DNA of 64,000 nt from Aldrovandia affinis (GCA_029706075.1 JAINUG010000518.1:57501-121500), one strand, 5' to 3'. Shown: positions 32,317 through 44,894, counted from the first letter of the stretch. Numbers and translations are program-made. Notes: generated by a model from the sequence alone, not told the origin.

Positions 32317-35060
32317 CTGGAACAGGGGTGTACCACAGGTGCACTATACACTATAACAGCCTTACGGTAACACAGAAAAATTATAGTTTTTCTACGCCAG
32401 GTGATTTCCACAGGTATTTTCTTTTAACGTTTACCGTGACCCATATGTCGGGGGCATGGAAACCCAGCCTCCCCAAATTTCATATTTTAGATTTCTTAAA
32501 GCCTCCGATTGGCAGTCTTAAATGGCAGTGACTGACATTTTGTTTGAAAGTTGACTAATATTGAAGACAGCTTAGGTAGCTAATATATGTTGTGAGAGTT
32601 TACAGAAGGAGAGACTTCTCAATGGTGGGACCCTTAAAATGATCCCTCCCCCCTCTTCTAGCCTCTCCAAACATCAGTTTTTTACTACATAGATTGCAAT
32701 CAACTGTAATTTGTGAGGTGAGTACTCCACCTTGATGCATCCCATTTATTGCAAGTTTGTTTCATTTAAATCGAGTACCAGCGACAAATCGTTTTGCAAT
32801 ATTAACTTTACTGTATTCGCATTTCTCACACCACATAGCTCAGTGAAGCTGGAAAATGTTGCTTGGCACAATAACTAACTTCCGGTTGAAGATTTTCTAA
32901 ATAAATTTCACATAAACACAATTATTTTTGAAATATTTTATAGTTTCTCTTGTTGTTACTAATAAAATTTGGTCAAATGTAAAGATGAGAAACATATAGC
33001 TAAGAACGAGAAGCACAGAAGCTTCCCTAGACTGGTAACATCGATAAATGTTATAGTGCATGACGTCATCACGCCATGCGCATGGGGTGTCGTCACGTTT
33101 TCCGTTTCCTTAGCAACAGCAGGATTTAGGTCGTTCTGGTGAAAACAGTTCGCCGGATAACAAGCGTACAGCGGCAAACTGTTCATTCAGAAATGTATCA
33201 TTTCGCTGTTGTTCTTGTAGCCAAGAAGATTGCTTCAATATTGTTCTGGCAGCATCACAACTTTTTAATACTTCATAAACTGCGTCATTATCAACGTACA
33301 TTTTCTGCCACTATTGTCTGTCAAACGGTCCCATCCGCAATTATTTTAAAGCGCTTGTCAATGGGACAAAAAAGAGTGTTGTATTTTTTTTTCTTTTCTA
33401 GCACACAACTGTTTTGGACAAAAACGAATATTTAATTTACAATCTCAAGTTTGTGGATGAATACCTTTTTAAATCGAGTGACCTGCTACCACAGGCGATA
33501 AAGTGCTTGCCACAGCGGACTTAGACTTTTACTGTATGAATGAACGTTTATCTGAATTACAAGACATGTGGGCACATGATCAAGGCTAGTGACTGAATGA
33601 ATATTTTATGAATATTAATATTTTACTTAAAAGTTAAAAGAAATTGCGACTGATGGCTTTGAGATAGGATTTCAAGGCCAAAACTAATCGGATTAATCAA
33701 AATGCCGAAGTTACTGATCGGCTAGAGTAATCTGTGAAGATAAAATAATGCTTACCTCTTCAGATGAACTCATCCCGGTTTGAATCTTTGAATCCCTTTT
33801 GACTGTTGGTTAAACAAATGTGCAAAATGTTAGTTAGCTCGCAGGATAACGGCATAGGCTATGCTAAAAAATCCGGGCTGTTTTTCTTTATTAAAAAATA
33901 AAATATTGAAGCAGAAAATATTCCCTCGCTGACAAAATTGAGTCTGACCAGGGCCTAGTGGCCGACCTGAACCCCAGGTGTCGGCCGCGGGAATGCTTAT
34001 GTCCCTTTATCATTAGGCCTATACAGAGCCAGGCTGTGTGCAGGGAAATCCAGGACAGAAAGCATCTGTCTGCAAATTCAGAGCTGATACAGCCTTATTC
34101 TAGATCAAATGCTTTAGGAGTGCTAAACAATTATTTAGCCAAGAACAATTATAAACTATTATTTAGCCAAGAATAAATGTCAAAACATAGTAGAAGATAA
34201 GAAAGGAAGTGACCACAGCTGGGTTTTGCATTCTGAGCCAGACTCAAGATGAATGGGTCCCTTGCTCGGGCCGGGGTTCATCCAAGGTTTCTGCAACAAT
34301 GCCAAACTGATGTTTCCCCCCCCCCTGGGGAAGGGACCACCCCCAGGGGAGGGATGGAGAATGTTACGCATAACTAAAAGACCAATTAAAATGGTCAGAA
34401 AAGTAAAACAAAAAGGTAATCCAATGAGGTAAAAGAATGAAGTGACCAATCATGTAACAATTAAGAGGAGTATATAACATTTTTTGAAAGAAAGGAATAT
34501 TGAAGCAACTTGCAAGCTGTTCTCGGCTTTGTGATTTAATCTGAAATAAAGTCTAAACTTTGAAAATCTTTTGCCTGAAACCTCTTTTCTACTTTTCGGA
34601 AAATTGAGCAGAACGGGACTTCTGAAAAATTGAACAAAAAGGACTAATCTAAAGAGTATCCAGTACTGCATCTAGCCTGGACTTGAATAGCCCAAGCGTT
34701 TCTGCTTCTACTACCCAACCTAGCAAGCTGTTCCAGGCATTGACAACTCTCTCTGTGTGAAGAAAAACGTCCTAATATCTGTGCGGAATTAGCCTTTAAC
34801 TAATTTCCACCTGTGGCCTCTTGTTCTGCTGACCCCACTTATCTTTAAAAAATCTTTGGTAATTCAGTTTGTTAATCCCTTTTAGGAATGAAAAAAAACC
34901 TAAGCTTAAATAGTTTAGTTAGACAGGTGCTTGAGAAACCAGGGATTCTCCGCAGCTCTCGACAGGAGATTGTTGTCACTTTTGAGTTCCCCCAGCCCGG
35001 AGGGGGGTGAGTGCCTTGCCTGGCAGAGTGGTTGCCGTTGGTTTCCAGGTTGAGCTAAGG

Positions 35061-35554
35061 CAGGACTCCTCACTTAACAACCTACCCGTTTAACGACCAC
35101 GCGGACTTACGACCAGCTCTCTGACCAGTCGGTATTGTACGCTGTATGAGAACTTTGGTCGTGGAAAGGGCAGCGCGACGTCTCAGCGTCAAGCATCTCA
35201 TCTCGCATCACCCTTTCTCAGTCTCAGTCTCGTTCCCGCAGTCGGTCAGTATTCACTACACTAGCGTTCGCAATCTCCAAGACTACATATTTAGTCTATA
35301 AATTTGTACTTTATTGTGCACCCCATAGTACAAGATGTCGGCGAAAAGGAAGAGCATGACTTCAACATATACTAAAAATGTTATAAATGGTGCAAATGTG
35401 ACATTAAAACAATATCTAAAGACGGTTGAAACAAACCCACTAACAGTTCAGTATGCTTGAAATATCAGTAAGGGGCGGCTCCTCGCTTATCCACCAATTC
35501 GCTTAACGACCTAGTCGTAGGAACGTAACTCGGTCGTTAAGTGAGGAGTACCTG
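35061..35554. mobile_element. Tigger-like MITE, right arm only
   Basis: The ends CAGGACTCCTCACTTAAC and (reverse) CAGGTACTCCTCACTTAAC form inverted repeats. Near 35335 an ATG starts MSAKRKSMTSTY, reminiscent of the start of a pogo/Tigger transposase, but it soon stops. Around it the right arm has about 740 bases (35050-35790) not found in the left. Either the left lost them or the right gained more than this element. Confidence 0.6.
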
Positions 35555-36002
35555 TATAATATGAATGAGTTACATGACCTCGTACGACACTACAGAAGGC
35601 GACTGCTTGCTGTTATAACGGCCAAGGGAGGAACCACAAATAACAGGTATTGTTAACAGAGGTGGGAATATTTGTGTTTCTTGATTTTTCTGGGGGGGAA
35701 AAAAGATAATTTGTGAACTGTTCGATTGTGGTTCGTGCCAATGCATTAATATTATTAAATAATATAATTTTCGGAATTTTTTTAGCGTAAAATATACCTC
35801 ATTACTTATATAGTTTATTTTATACGATCTCTTTTGTTTACCAAGGGTGTGAATAGAAATGGAGCCTACTGTATATATATTTTTGTGTATGTATATGTAT
35901 AGGTATACGTATATGTATATATACCCCTACTGACTTCAACACATACTTACCATTCCATGATAAATATATATATTTTTGAAGAATTTCTTTCAGATTTTAT
36001 CC

Positions 36003-36808
36003 CATTTTCGCCCAATTTAGTAGCCAATTTCATTCATTAATTCATTCACATCTGTGATGACTTGATGAGCTTCATCCAGCATTCCCTGTTAAGCATTGCA
36101 TTGCGAAGAGACGATCTGCACAGTCCTATCTTCAGTTCGATGGACGATTTAAGGGTGATGTTAGGTTGACCTCTACGATGGGGAGAGTCTGGTGTCCAAA
36201 GGAGGACATGACTGGCTGGCTCATTGTGCCGAAGGATATGTCCGGCTAGCCGAAGACGACGCTGTTTGATGACACTTGAGATGGAGGGGAGGGCACCATA
36301 CAGGGCCGAGTTTGCAAGGTGGTCCTGCCAGGAAACATTCTGGACAGCACGCAACATCCGTGTGTAGGTACCATCGATGGACTTAGTGATCTTGCTGGTG
36401 AGGGCCCAAGACTCACACCCATAGAGGAGAATGGACTCCACGGATGTTTTAAAGATGTAAATTTTTGAGCTTTCACGGATTGCAGATTGCCAAACATTCC
36501 TCAATGAGTGGAGAGCAGACCAAGCTTGAGCCTTCCTACATTCAACATCATGGGTTGAGTTTGTGTAGGAGCCCAGGTATTTGAAGTCCACCTTGTCTCC
36601 TCCGAGCTGGAACTCGTTAAGCCTGTCGACCGTAACTCCAGTACTCCAGAGCCACACCTGTACACAGCGAGCTCATATCGGCTTCCCTCCCCCCTCCCTG
36701 GGGCGGACAGCCAATTGCCGCCCCCTAGTGGCACTCCTGGTCAGAGCCGACTCTGGCGCGACCTGGTGGAATGGAACCCCGGTCGCAGTGGCCAGCGTCA
36801 AACTTTCT
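36003..36808 (-). repeat. SINE plus LINE reverse-transcriptase fragment, right arm
   Basis: This mirrors 4719-5632. The minus-strand ORF at 36046-36657 retains the segment NSTHDVECRKAQAWSALHSL, which the left arm lacks. It has lost the SINE 3' body and the RT residues that the left arm keeps before VDDFKYLGSYT. The two arms therefore suffered different internal deletions of one ancestral composite element. Confidence 0.65.
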
Positions 36809-37145
36809 AACCTTAAGTATAATTACATCTTAATTTCATTCAATCTCCCTCTTGTGGTGAAGAGGTGTCAGAACACATTTACATTACATTTTACATTTAC
36901 ATTTTAAGCATTTAGCAGACGCTCTTATCCAGAGCGACTTACAAGATGTGCATTAATACAAGGTGAGAAAAATCAAAGTTAGCGTACAAGATCAGTGCAG
37001 TAAAATGGCAAAAGACATCATTGCAGGCGTCTGCGTATCATACCTGTAACATTGGGAAAGAAAAGGTTAGTGGGTGTTTTTAAAAAATATATTTTTTTAG
37101 AACAAGTAAACAGTGGTGACGACAGATTGACTAGATGGACAGTGT

Positions 37146-38674
37146 TCAGTGGTAGTGGAGTCTGAAGAGGTGGGTTTTGAGTCTCTTGCGGAAGATTGGA
37201 AGTGATTCCGCAGTCCTGACCCATTGCGGGAGGTCGTTCCACCAACGAGGGACCAGGACAGAGAAGAGGCGAGACCGCGAGGAGTGGCTGCCAGGCGCCC
37301 GGAGGGATGGGGCAGTCAGTCTGCCAGCGGAGGCAGAGCGGAGGGGTCTGGACGGGGTGTAGGGCGTGATGAGTGACTGGAGGTACGGGGGAGCAGTACC
37401 TCTGGCCGCTTGAAAAGCCAGCACCAGTGACTTGAATCTGATGCGTGCTGCGATGGGGAGCCAATGCAGAGAGGAGAGTAGAGGGGTGACGTGGGTGAAC
37501 TTCGGCTGGTTGAACACCAGGCGAGCAGCAGCGTTCTGGACTAGTTGCAGGGGCTTGATGGCACAGGCCGGAAGGCCTGCCAGCAAGGAATTGCAATAGT
37601 CCAGACGTGAGATCACCAGGGCCTGGACCAGGAGTTGAGTGGCCTCTTGGGTGAGGAACGGTCTGATCCTCCGGATGTTGTGGAGGGAGAAACGGCAGGT
37701 CCGAGAGATCGCTGCAATATGGCTCGAGAAGCACAGCTGGTTGTCCAGGGTTACCCCAAGACTCCTGGCCGACTGGGACAGAGACACTATGGAGCCTTCC
37801 ACGGTAATTGACGCATCAATCATCGGGGAGTCCTTCGCTGGGAGGAAGAGCAGCTCTGTCTTCCCCAGGTTCAGCTTCAGGTGGTGGGTGGACATCCATG
37901 CGGAGATGTCAGCCAGGCATGCAGAGATCCGTGCCGGGATCTGGGTATCAGATGGAGGGAAGGAGAGAAACAGTTGAGTGTCATCAGCATAACAGTGATA
38001 GGAAAACCATGAGCAGAAATAACAGAGCCAAGTGACTTGGTGTACAGAGAAAATAGGACAGGGCCTAGCACCGAGCCCTGCGGGACACCGGTAGAGAGGG
38101 TGCGGGGAGAGGAGAGGGATCCTCTCCAGGCCACCTGGTAGGACCGGTCAGCCAGGTAGGACTCAAACCATGTCAGCACAGATCCAGAGATTCCCATCTC
38201 GACGAGAGATGAGAGCAGGATCCGGTGGTCCACGGTGTCGAACGCCGCCGACAGGTCAAGGAGGAGGAGGACGGAGCTAAGGGATCGGGACTTAGCGACA
38301 TGAAGAGCCTCAGTGACCACAAGGAGAGCAGTCTCTGTGGAGTGGCCTGCTCTGAACCCAGATTGGTTGGGATCAAGCAGGTCGTTCTGTAAGAGATGAG
38401 CAGACAGTTGATTATAGACAGCCCGCTCTAACGTTTTGGAGAGGAAAGGGAGGAGAGAGACAGGTCGGTAGTTAGAGATGACAGCAGGATTGAGGGAGGG
38501 GTTTTTGAGGAGGGGGACAACCTGAGCGCATTTGAGGGAGGAGGGGACAGAGCCAGAGGAAAGAGAGGAGTTAATGACATTAGAGACAACGGGAGGATGT
38601 CCATAGCAATGGACTGGAAGAGGGGGAAGGAATGGGATCAAGAGGGCAGGTGGTGGGACGGTGGGAGAGAACAA
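37146..38674 (-). pseudogene. L2 reverse transcriptase region, frame-shifted at YADD
   Basis: The frame 38674-37877 holds ISNYRPVSLLPFLSKTLERA, SGFRAGHSTETAL, LLLDLSAAFDTVDHRILLSS and TGVPQGSVLGPVLFSLYTKS. The catalytic YADD is shifted out of frame: the T run after CATGG is one base shorter than in the 58-kb copy. The remaining thumb and C-terminus lie in 37146-37895 (HHLKLNLGKTELLFLPA, LDYCNSLLAGLP, PRWWNDLPQ, LKTHLFRLHYH). Confidence 0.9.
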
Positions 38675-39295
38675 GTTGAAGGATGTCCGAGTCAGGGAGG
38701 GGTGAGAAGGAGGACAGAGAGGTGGGAGGTTTAGGTAGCGGGATGGGAGAGGGAGGGGTAGGGGGAAGGAGTTGCGAATGACCTCAACCTTCTCGTGAAA
38801 GAAGGATGAGAAGTCATCTGCGGTTATAGAGGAGGGGGTGGGGGAGGAGGAGGGGTGAGGAGAGAGGAAAATGTAGCATAGAGTTTACGTGGGTTGGAAA
38901 CAGAGGATTGAATCTTAGAAAGGAAGAATGCAGACTTTGCAGAGGAGAGGTTAGCGGAGAAGGAAGCCAGGAGTGTGTGGAAGTCAGACAGAGCTGCAGG
39001 GGATTTGGATTTTCTCCATTTCCTTTCTGCCGCACGCAGCTTCAGACGGTTAGCCCGAATGGAATCGGTTAGCCAGGGGCGGGGGGAGAGACGAGTGGGT
39101 TTAGTGGATAGAGGACAGAGTAAGTCAAAGGAGGAGGAGAGAGAGGAAAGTAGGGTGGATGATGCTACTTCAGCAGGTAGCTGAGAGAAGGCATCAGCAG
39201 GGGGAAGGGAAGATAGGACAGTAGCTGACAGGGCAGCGGGTGAGAGAGAGCGGAGGTTGCGACGGACAAGGACAGTGGGAGCAGGTGAGGATGGT

Positions 39296-40249
39296 TTAGG
39301 GACAGAGGGAGGGGAGGGAGGAAGACAGAAAGGAATGGTCAGACACATGTAGAGGCGATACCGTAATGTTGGGTGAGGCGCAGTTCCTGGTGAAGACCAG
39401 GTCCAGTTGGTTGCCGGCCTTGTGGGTGGATGGGGATTCAGCCATGGTGAAGTCAAAGGACTGAAGGAGGGGGAGGAATGCAGAGGCCTGGGAGGTCTCT
39501 AGCTGCAGGTTGAAGTCCCCGAGGAGTAAGACGGGAGTGCCGTCCTCAGGGAAGGCACTGAGTAGGGCATCCATCTCGTCTAGGAAACTCCCCAGTGGAC
39601 CTGGAGGGCGATAAAGAACAATGATGTGCAGTTTACATGGAACAGTGACAGTGACAGCATGAAATTCAAAGGAGGAGGGTGAGAAGTGAGGAAGAGGAAC
39701 AATACCAAATCTCCACAGGGGGGAAATGAGTATACCTGTCCCTCCACCTCTACCTGAGGGTCGTGGAGTGTGGGAGAAGGTGTAGGCGGCAGAGAGAGCA
39801 GCAGGGGTGGCCGTGTTTTGCGGCGTGATCCAGGTCTCCGTAAGCGCCAGGAACTGCAGGGAGAGTAGTGAGGCCTGGGCCGAGATGAAATCGGCCTTCC
39901 GGACAGCGGACTGGCAGTTCCATAGTCCGCCTGCTACCACCACGTCAACACCGGGAGATCTAGGAGGGTGGATGAGGTTGGACAGATTACGGGTGTGGGT
40001 AGAATCTCTCCTTCTAGGCAATCTAGAAGAGGAGACATGGACTGGGATAGGGAGGAAGCATGTAGTGTTAGATGCAGAGGAAGTACAATAGGGAGATACA
40101 AAACTATGATACTTACCTTGCGGCGAGCACTCCCTAGCTGGCCCCCCTCGGTGGACTCCTGCAGGTAGACTCCTTTGTCTTTGTCCGCCGAGTCTTCGTC
40201 CGGGGAGGCTAGGACGGGGAGGCTGCCGCGAAAAGCTGCCGCTATCCAC
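39296..40249 (-). CDS. L2 apurinic-like endonuclease domain ORF
   Basis: The 317-codon frame shows the AP-endonuclease signature of CR1/L2 elements: CQSAVRKADFISAQ, LTETWITPQNTA, GGGTGILIS, IVLYRPPG, VLLLGDFNLQ, NQLDLVFTRNC and SDHSFL. These residues nick the target DNA to prime reverse transcription. The first about 90 residues are Arg/Ser/Pro-rich with no domain. The frame ends at SLPSLCP, and coding continues in another frame (38824-39456), so a frameshift separates the endonuclease from the linker. Confidence 0.88.
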   Translation of the reverse strand: MDSGSFSRQPPRPSLPGRRLGGQRQRSLPAGVHRGGPARECSPQGKYHSFVSPYCTSSASNTTCFLPIPVHVSSSRLPRRRDSTHTRNLSNLIHPPRSPGVDVVVAGGLWNCQSAVRKADFISAQASLLSLQFLALTETWITPQNTATPAALSAAYTFSHTPRPSGRGGGTGILISPLWRFGIVPLPHFSPSSFEFHAVTVTVPCKLHIIVLYRPPGPLGSFLDEMDALLSAFPEDGTPVLLLGDFNLQLETSQASAFLPLLQSFDFTMAESPSTHKAGNQLDLVFTRNCASPNITVSPLHVSDHSFLSSSLPSLCP

Positions 40250-40309
40250 AACTATGGCTGCTAATATAGCCGAGTGATGCTAGGCACTAAGTGGCGAGTG
40301 CCACCTGAC

Positions 40310-41378
40310 AACAATAGCCACTAATTAACAACTGTTAGCTTTCTAACGCTACTGAGGAACGCTCACTATAAACACGGGCTGATCAATGGAACCGATTGAA
40401 AGCAGCTGAGTCGCAGTCAGCTTTGAAATAAAGCTACAACGCGGCAATATAATCTAATAACTGCTGGAGATCAGCGACACAATAGCCAGCTAGTTACAGT
40501 AATCAAAGAAGCATTAAGTGCCGATTCTAGCCAATGAAACGGTACGAACGCAGAGACTAAAGCAACAAAATCTAACGCAGGATGATAACACTTACTAGCG
40601 CGCCACGGGACCGTTCAAGCCGAGATACGAATGCACACTGCCAGAGTTCTGGCTGTGCATGCTTAAATCCTCCTGACAACAATAGCCACTAATTAACAAC
40701 TGTTAGCTTTCTAACGCAACTGAGGAACGCTCACTATAAACACGGGCTGATCAATGGAACCGATTGAAAGCAGCTGAGTCACAGTCAGCTTTGAAATAAA
40801 GCTACAACGCGGCAATATAATTTAATAACTGCTGGAGATCAGCGACACAATAGCCAGCTAGTTACAGTAATCAAAGAAGCATTAAGTGCCGATTCTAGCC
40901 AATGAAACAGGGTACGAACGCAGAGACTAAAGCAACAAAATCTAACGCCGGATGATAACACTTACTAGCGCGCCACGGGACCGTTCAAGCCGAGATACGA
41001 ATGCACACTGCCAGAGTTCTGGCTGTGCACGCTTAAATCCTCCTGACAACAATAGCCACTAATTAACAACTGTTAGCTTTCTAACGCTACTGAGGAACGC
41101 TCACTATAATCACGGGCTGATCAATGGAACCGATTGAAAGCAGCTGAGTCGCAGTCAGCTTTGAAATAAAGCTACAACGCGGCAATATAATCTAATAACT
41201 GCTGGAGATCAGCGACACAATAGCCAGCTAGTTACAGTAATCAAAGAAGCATTAAGTGCCGATTCTAGCCAATGAAACAGGGTACGAACGCAGAGACTAA
41301 AGCAACTAAATCTAACGCCGGATGATAACACTTACTAGCGCGCCACGGGACCGTTCAAGCCGAGATACGAATGCACAC
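40310..41378 (-). repeat. Tandem 5' UTR monomers of the L2 element
   Basis: The motif ACAATAGCCACTAATTAACA recurs at 40311, 40679 and 41049, giving units of 368 and 370 bases; the last unit stops at 41378. Units differ by only a few bases. By analogy with mouse L1 promoters, such monomers may each carry promoter activity. Confidence 0.9.
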
Positions 41379-42409
41379 TAGGCTCATAATACGGGCAGTT
41401 TGATCAGGAAAGGGGCATTTGTGCAACATCCTGCTGCAGTGTACAACTGGACTCATCTGTGCCAACATAACAGATAAACATTTGTTATGTTGGCGAATTT
41501 ACAAATTGTGCTAAGCTTATTACTGCATAATCCTTTTTAATTATGAGTTATAAATTATGTATTGGTAAAGTTTCATAATAATATATACAGTACTGTGCAG
41601 GTTCTGAGGGCCACCAGTTTCCATGCCTGCCTGAGGAATGGCCCCTAAGGTATCAATAAAGTTATTTAGTTTGACTTGTTCTGTTTCAGCTCTGAATATT
41701 CAATGGGATAAGTGCTCAAAAATGGGCAGATGGCTCCGACTTGTGGACAAATTTAAGCACTGCACTGGATTCACATTTTTATCATGAACGTTTTTGGGCT
41801 GTAAAAACTCTTATGCAGCAGTCTCCCTGGTGCTTAAAACGTGAGAAATCTTAGCTAGCTAGATGCCCCCATGTCCCTTCTCATTAACCAGGCCACTGAC
41901 TGTCCAAAACAGCTTATAAATATGTCTAAAACTATGCAGAAAACTGACATTTTTTGCCCCAAAAGTGTCAAAACCTACCCAGTTAAAGAGCTTTCTCGGC
42001 CCCCATGTAAATTAAATAATGATGAACATAATAATAATAATTAATTAGCAGCAGCAGCTAAGTCATTAAAATCTACAAATTGTACTAAGCATTTTTTTAA
42101 ATTACGAGTCATAAATAATGTATTGGTAAAGTTCCATAATTTGACACATATGACATTGTGTAAATGAACATTCTCATGAATGCAGTCAGCCCTTTAAACC
42201 TGTTTGCACAGAAATATAAAAATGTAAACAAAACCCCTAGGAATGGCCCTCATCTACGAAACTACATTTAATCATAATTTCATCGTTTGCAGAATAAAAG
42301 CATGCACTGTATTGGGTGAACTGTGTGTATCTAATCATATGGCTCCAGCAAGATGTGCTTTGAATAATATGCCTCCTTGTAAATCTTAAGCAGATATGTT
42401 TTACAAGTA

Positions 42410-42480
42410 GGATACGATACGATACGATAGATATACTTTATTTGTCCCTGTGGGGAAACTTGTCTTTAGCTCTCAGTAGC
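42410..42480 (-). repeat. (GATAC)n LINE tail, right arm
   Basis: This is the mirror of 3535-3592: repeated GATAC, then CTTTATTTGTCCCTGTGGGG. Confidence 0.8.
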
Positions 42481-44148
42481 CGTTTCACAGTAATTAGAGT
42501 TGTAACAAAATAGAAAAATAGTGCCTCAAAAGAGCAGCATCAATCAAATAACAGATTCTGTACAGCAACATTATACATATCTACACATTCTCATTAACAC
42601 AGTACATCTGCACATTCACATTGTTTCATACACAATCATTCAGAAAGGTGTAATGGCAGTGAAGACACAAATGCACAAAGAAGGACCATTCTTGGTGCTT
42701 CCACTTACATTCAGTTTCTTTCTTCTTTGTACCTGCAGCTATGTTCATATTTTACATGTGGCTTATCTTCAGGGCGTGTTGGAAGGGGGTGAATTTCATA
42801 ACCCAATAGAATGGGATTCAAAACTGAGAGATTACAGAACTGTGCAATTCACAGAAGAGAAAAGTGCTTACAGTAAATTGTATTATATGTTATGTGTTTA
42901 TAGGTTTGATGAATCCCCCTGAAATTATCAATAATCTCACAATATGCTTTCTTCTCGAAAAATAACAGAAAATGCGAAAATAGCAATGGGTGGGTGCAGT
43001 TATGTTTTAAACTGAGGGTGTGTGTGGTTGTATAGCTGAGGGTGTATGTGGTTGTGTAGCTGTGGGTGTGTGTAGTTGGGTAGCTGAGAGTGTATGTGGT
43101 TGTGTGGTTGTGTAGCTGAGGGTGTATGTGGTTGTGTAGTTGTGTAGCTGAGGGTGTGTGTAGTTGTGTGGTTTTGGGTGTATACCTATATCTTACAACA
43201 CTGTTCTCAATGGTGTTTATCTTAACCCAGCCAAACTTCTCTTCAGCGATTGGATGTGTTCTTTCACTCAACTTCTCTCTCTCTCTTTCTTTATGTCTCT
43301 CTCTCTCTCTCTCTCTCATTTTCTCTCTTCTTCAGTTTTCTCTCCTCTTTCTCTGTCCCATCCTCCCGTCCTCCTGTCCTCCATCAAGACATTGCAGGGG
43401 GGAAAAACATCAGTCTTAATTCCCACTCGATGACCCTTTCCTGCTGTTGCGTTTCTGTAAATTCCTATCACGGACGTGGTTGGAAACCCGCTGCCTCGGC
43501 TCCAGTGAGAGGGGGGAGGGTGCGGTTCTTTGGCTCCAAAATGTGGGGATTCACTTACCCATACCTGTAAGAAGAGACAGAGATTGAGTGAGACACACAG
43601 GCTACAAAGTGCAGTGTGGAAACTCAAAGCCCTGTGACAATGAAAGTTCCACACTGTCACAACTTCACACAGTGACACAGTTCAGCTGAGCAGGACTGAT
43701 CTGTGTGTTTATCCCTTACGTTCAGTAGTAACTGAAAGGGTGAATGGTGGACAGACATCAGAAAGAATGGCTGTAAACCACTAGTTTGAGTCTGGGCTAC
43801 ATGGTTAGCGGACTATGACCAGGAGTCTAGAGCGGTGGGACACAGTAGCTAGCAACCTAGCTAGCTAGATAGCCTGGACAGGAGCACCCAGATGGTCTGC
43901 TGTGAATCCGATTAGAACAGTTATATTTGAATACATGAATCTGACTAAAAAGTGGAACATTTTTACATTTCAATTCAGGTTTTTTAAAATTTAATTACAG
44001 ACCCCAAATAGCATATTCAACTTTCCTCTTACTTTCAATATGAATATGAAAAAAACAAGTTTAATATACATTAAATTTGAATTTTTACATTTGGAATGGG
44101 CAAATTGAATACAAATTACAGTCAAAGTGCAAGTTGTGAAATATTCAT

Positions 44149-44252
44149 TGTAATATAGCCATTTAGCAAGCTTTTTGTACAAGTGAATTAATCTTTTTGT
44201 ATAATGCAGATTCAATGCTTGCTCTACCAACTGAGCCACAGAGAACCATAAT
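44149..44252 (-). repeat. Degraded HpaI-like SINE fragment, right arm only
   Basis: GCCATTTAGCAAGC (tail) lies about 55 bases from TGCTCTACCAACTGAGCCAC (A-box head), with the middle missing. It is flanked on both sides by TATAATGCAGA-TTCAAT-like sequence, probably a target duplication. The left arm has the empty site near 1825. Confidence 0.75.
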
Positions 44253-44655
44253 AAGTATAATGCAGAATCAATTTATAAAAAAAGTTGTACAATACAAATT
44301 CAAAATGTCAGATACAGATTCAATTATTTTTGGGACTTGATTTTTATGTCACTCAACAAGCATGTTGCGTGTGCTCCCAGTATGGGGCATAGCAGTGACT
44401 TAAAAAATGTTTTGTTTTATCTTTTAAATTTTATGCAAAACAGGAGTGTTCACAGACCCTCTGTATGGGGGATACTTTGTAATATATAAACTCAGCTCTA
44501 AAATCGAATTGTACAGTGAAAACCTCTGCTCTTAATTATAACATTTTTATTTCAATATAGAATTTCAATACTGACCTCACTGACTCCAATTTAAATGTAA
44601 AAAACAGAGTCTACTAACACCAGTGTGTATAGAAAATAGAAGCACAAACTTTGTT

Positions 44656-44754
44656 TCCATAAAGTTTACAGTGTGGATCATTTTGTAAAGCAGAGAGTAA
44701 CGCTGAGTCCTTCAGGAGATTGCGTCTCAGATTTACCTCCCTCAGGTGTGAGTA
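44656..44754 (-). pseudogene. NLR-type leucine-rich-repeat fragment, right arm
   Basis: This is the mirror of 1332-1430 and gives the same degenerate LRR unit on the minus strand. Two further LRR fragments on the same strand lie beyond the hAT element (46731-46769 and 47035-47215), so the hAT copy sits within what was probably one NLR gene. Confidence 0.6.
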
Positions 44755-44894
44755 GTTTGTTATTCTCTACATATGGTATGGTTATTTAAACAAAACTATA
44801 TTTATATAGGTTTTTAAAAACAAAGAAAATATTTGCAATGAAACATGCTTATGATCCTTAATTTATATGAACCCACACCATATATCATAAAAAC

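Larger units (their letters stand above)
27290..33773 (-). pseudogene. prdm9: PRDM9-type gene, 5' half, right-arm copy
   Basis: Minus-strand exons are 33756-33773 (MSSSEE), 32207-32316 (KRAB), 31271-31431, 30344-30443, 28830-28937 (SSXRD-like, 108 bases, frame open) and 27290-27561 (PR/SET, 272 bases, frame open with VHFGPYEGELT). The exon equivalent to left 9940-10074 is gone, removed with a 1.19-kb deletion. The KRAB exon has the same frameshift as the left copy. Nothing matching the second PR/SET exon or zinc fingers lies between 27290 and the centre. The copy points toward the centre and so converges with the left one. Open late exons but a broken N-terminal half argue for a pseudogene duplicated after it had begun to decay. 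Confidence 0.88.
36877..41378 (-). mobile_element. Near-complete L2 non-LTR retrotransposon, right arm only
   Basis: The element reads right to left. Its 5' UTR is about 2.9 tandem units of about 369 bases (40310-41378). The endonuclease part starts near 40249 and the RT part follows to 37146. The 3' end CGCTCTGGATAAGAGCGTCT, then GCTAAATGC, is followed by an AAATGT-type tail. The left arm has the uninterrupted target (4636-4646). I see no long target duplication; a few bases appear lost at the site, as is common for this clade. Single-base frame shifts near 39.3 kb and 38.0 kb make this copy non-coding as it stands. Confidence 0.92.

Noticed and set aside
37018-37734. A 238-codon Pro/Leu-rich ORF
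   Set aside because: It is a shadow frame of the L2 RT C-terminus.
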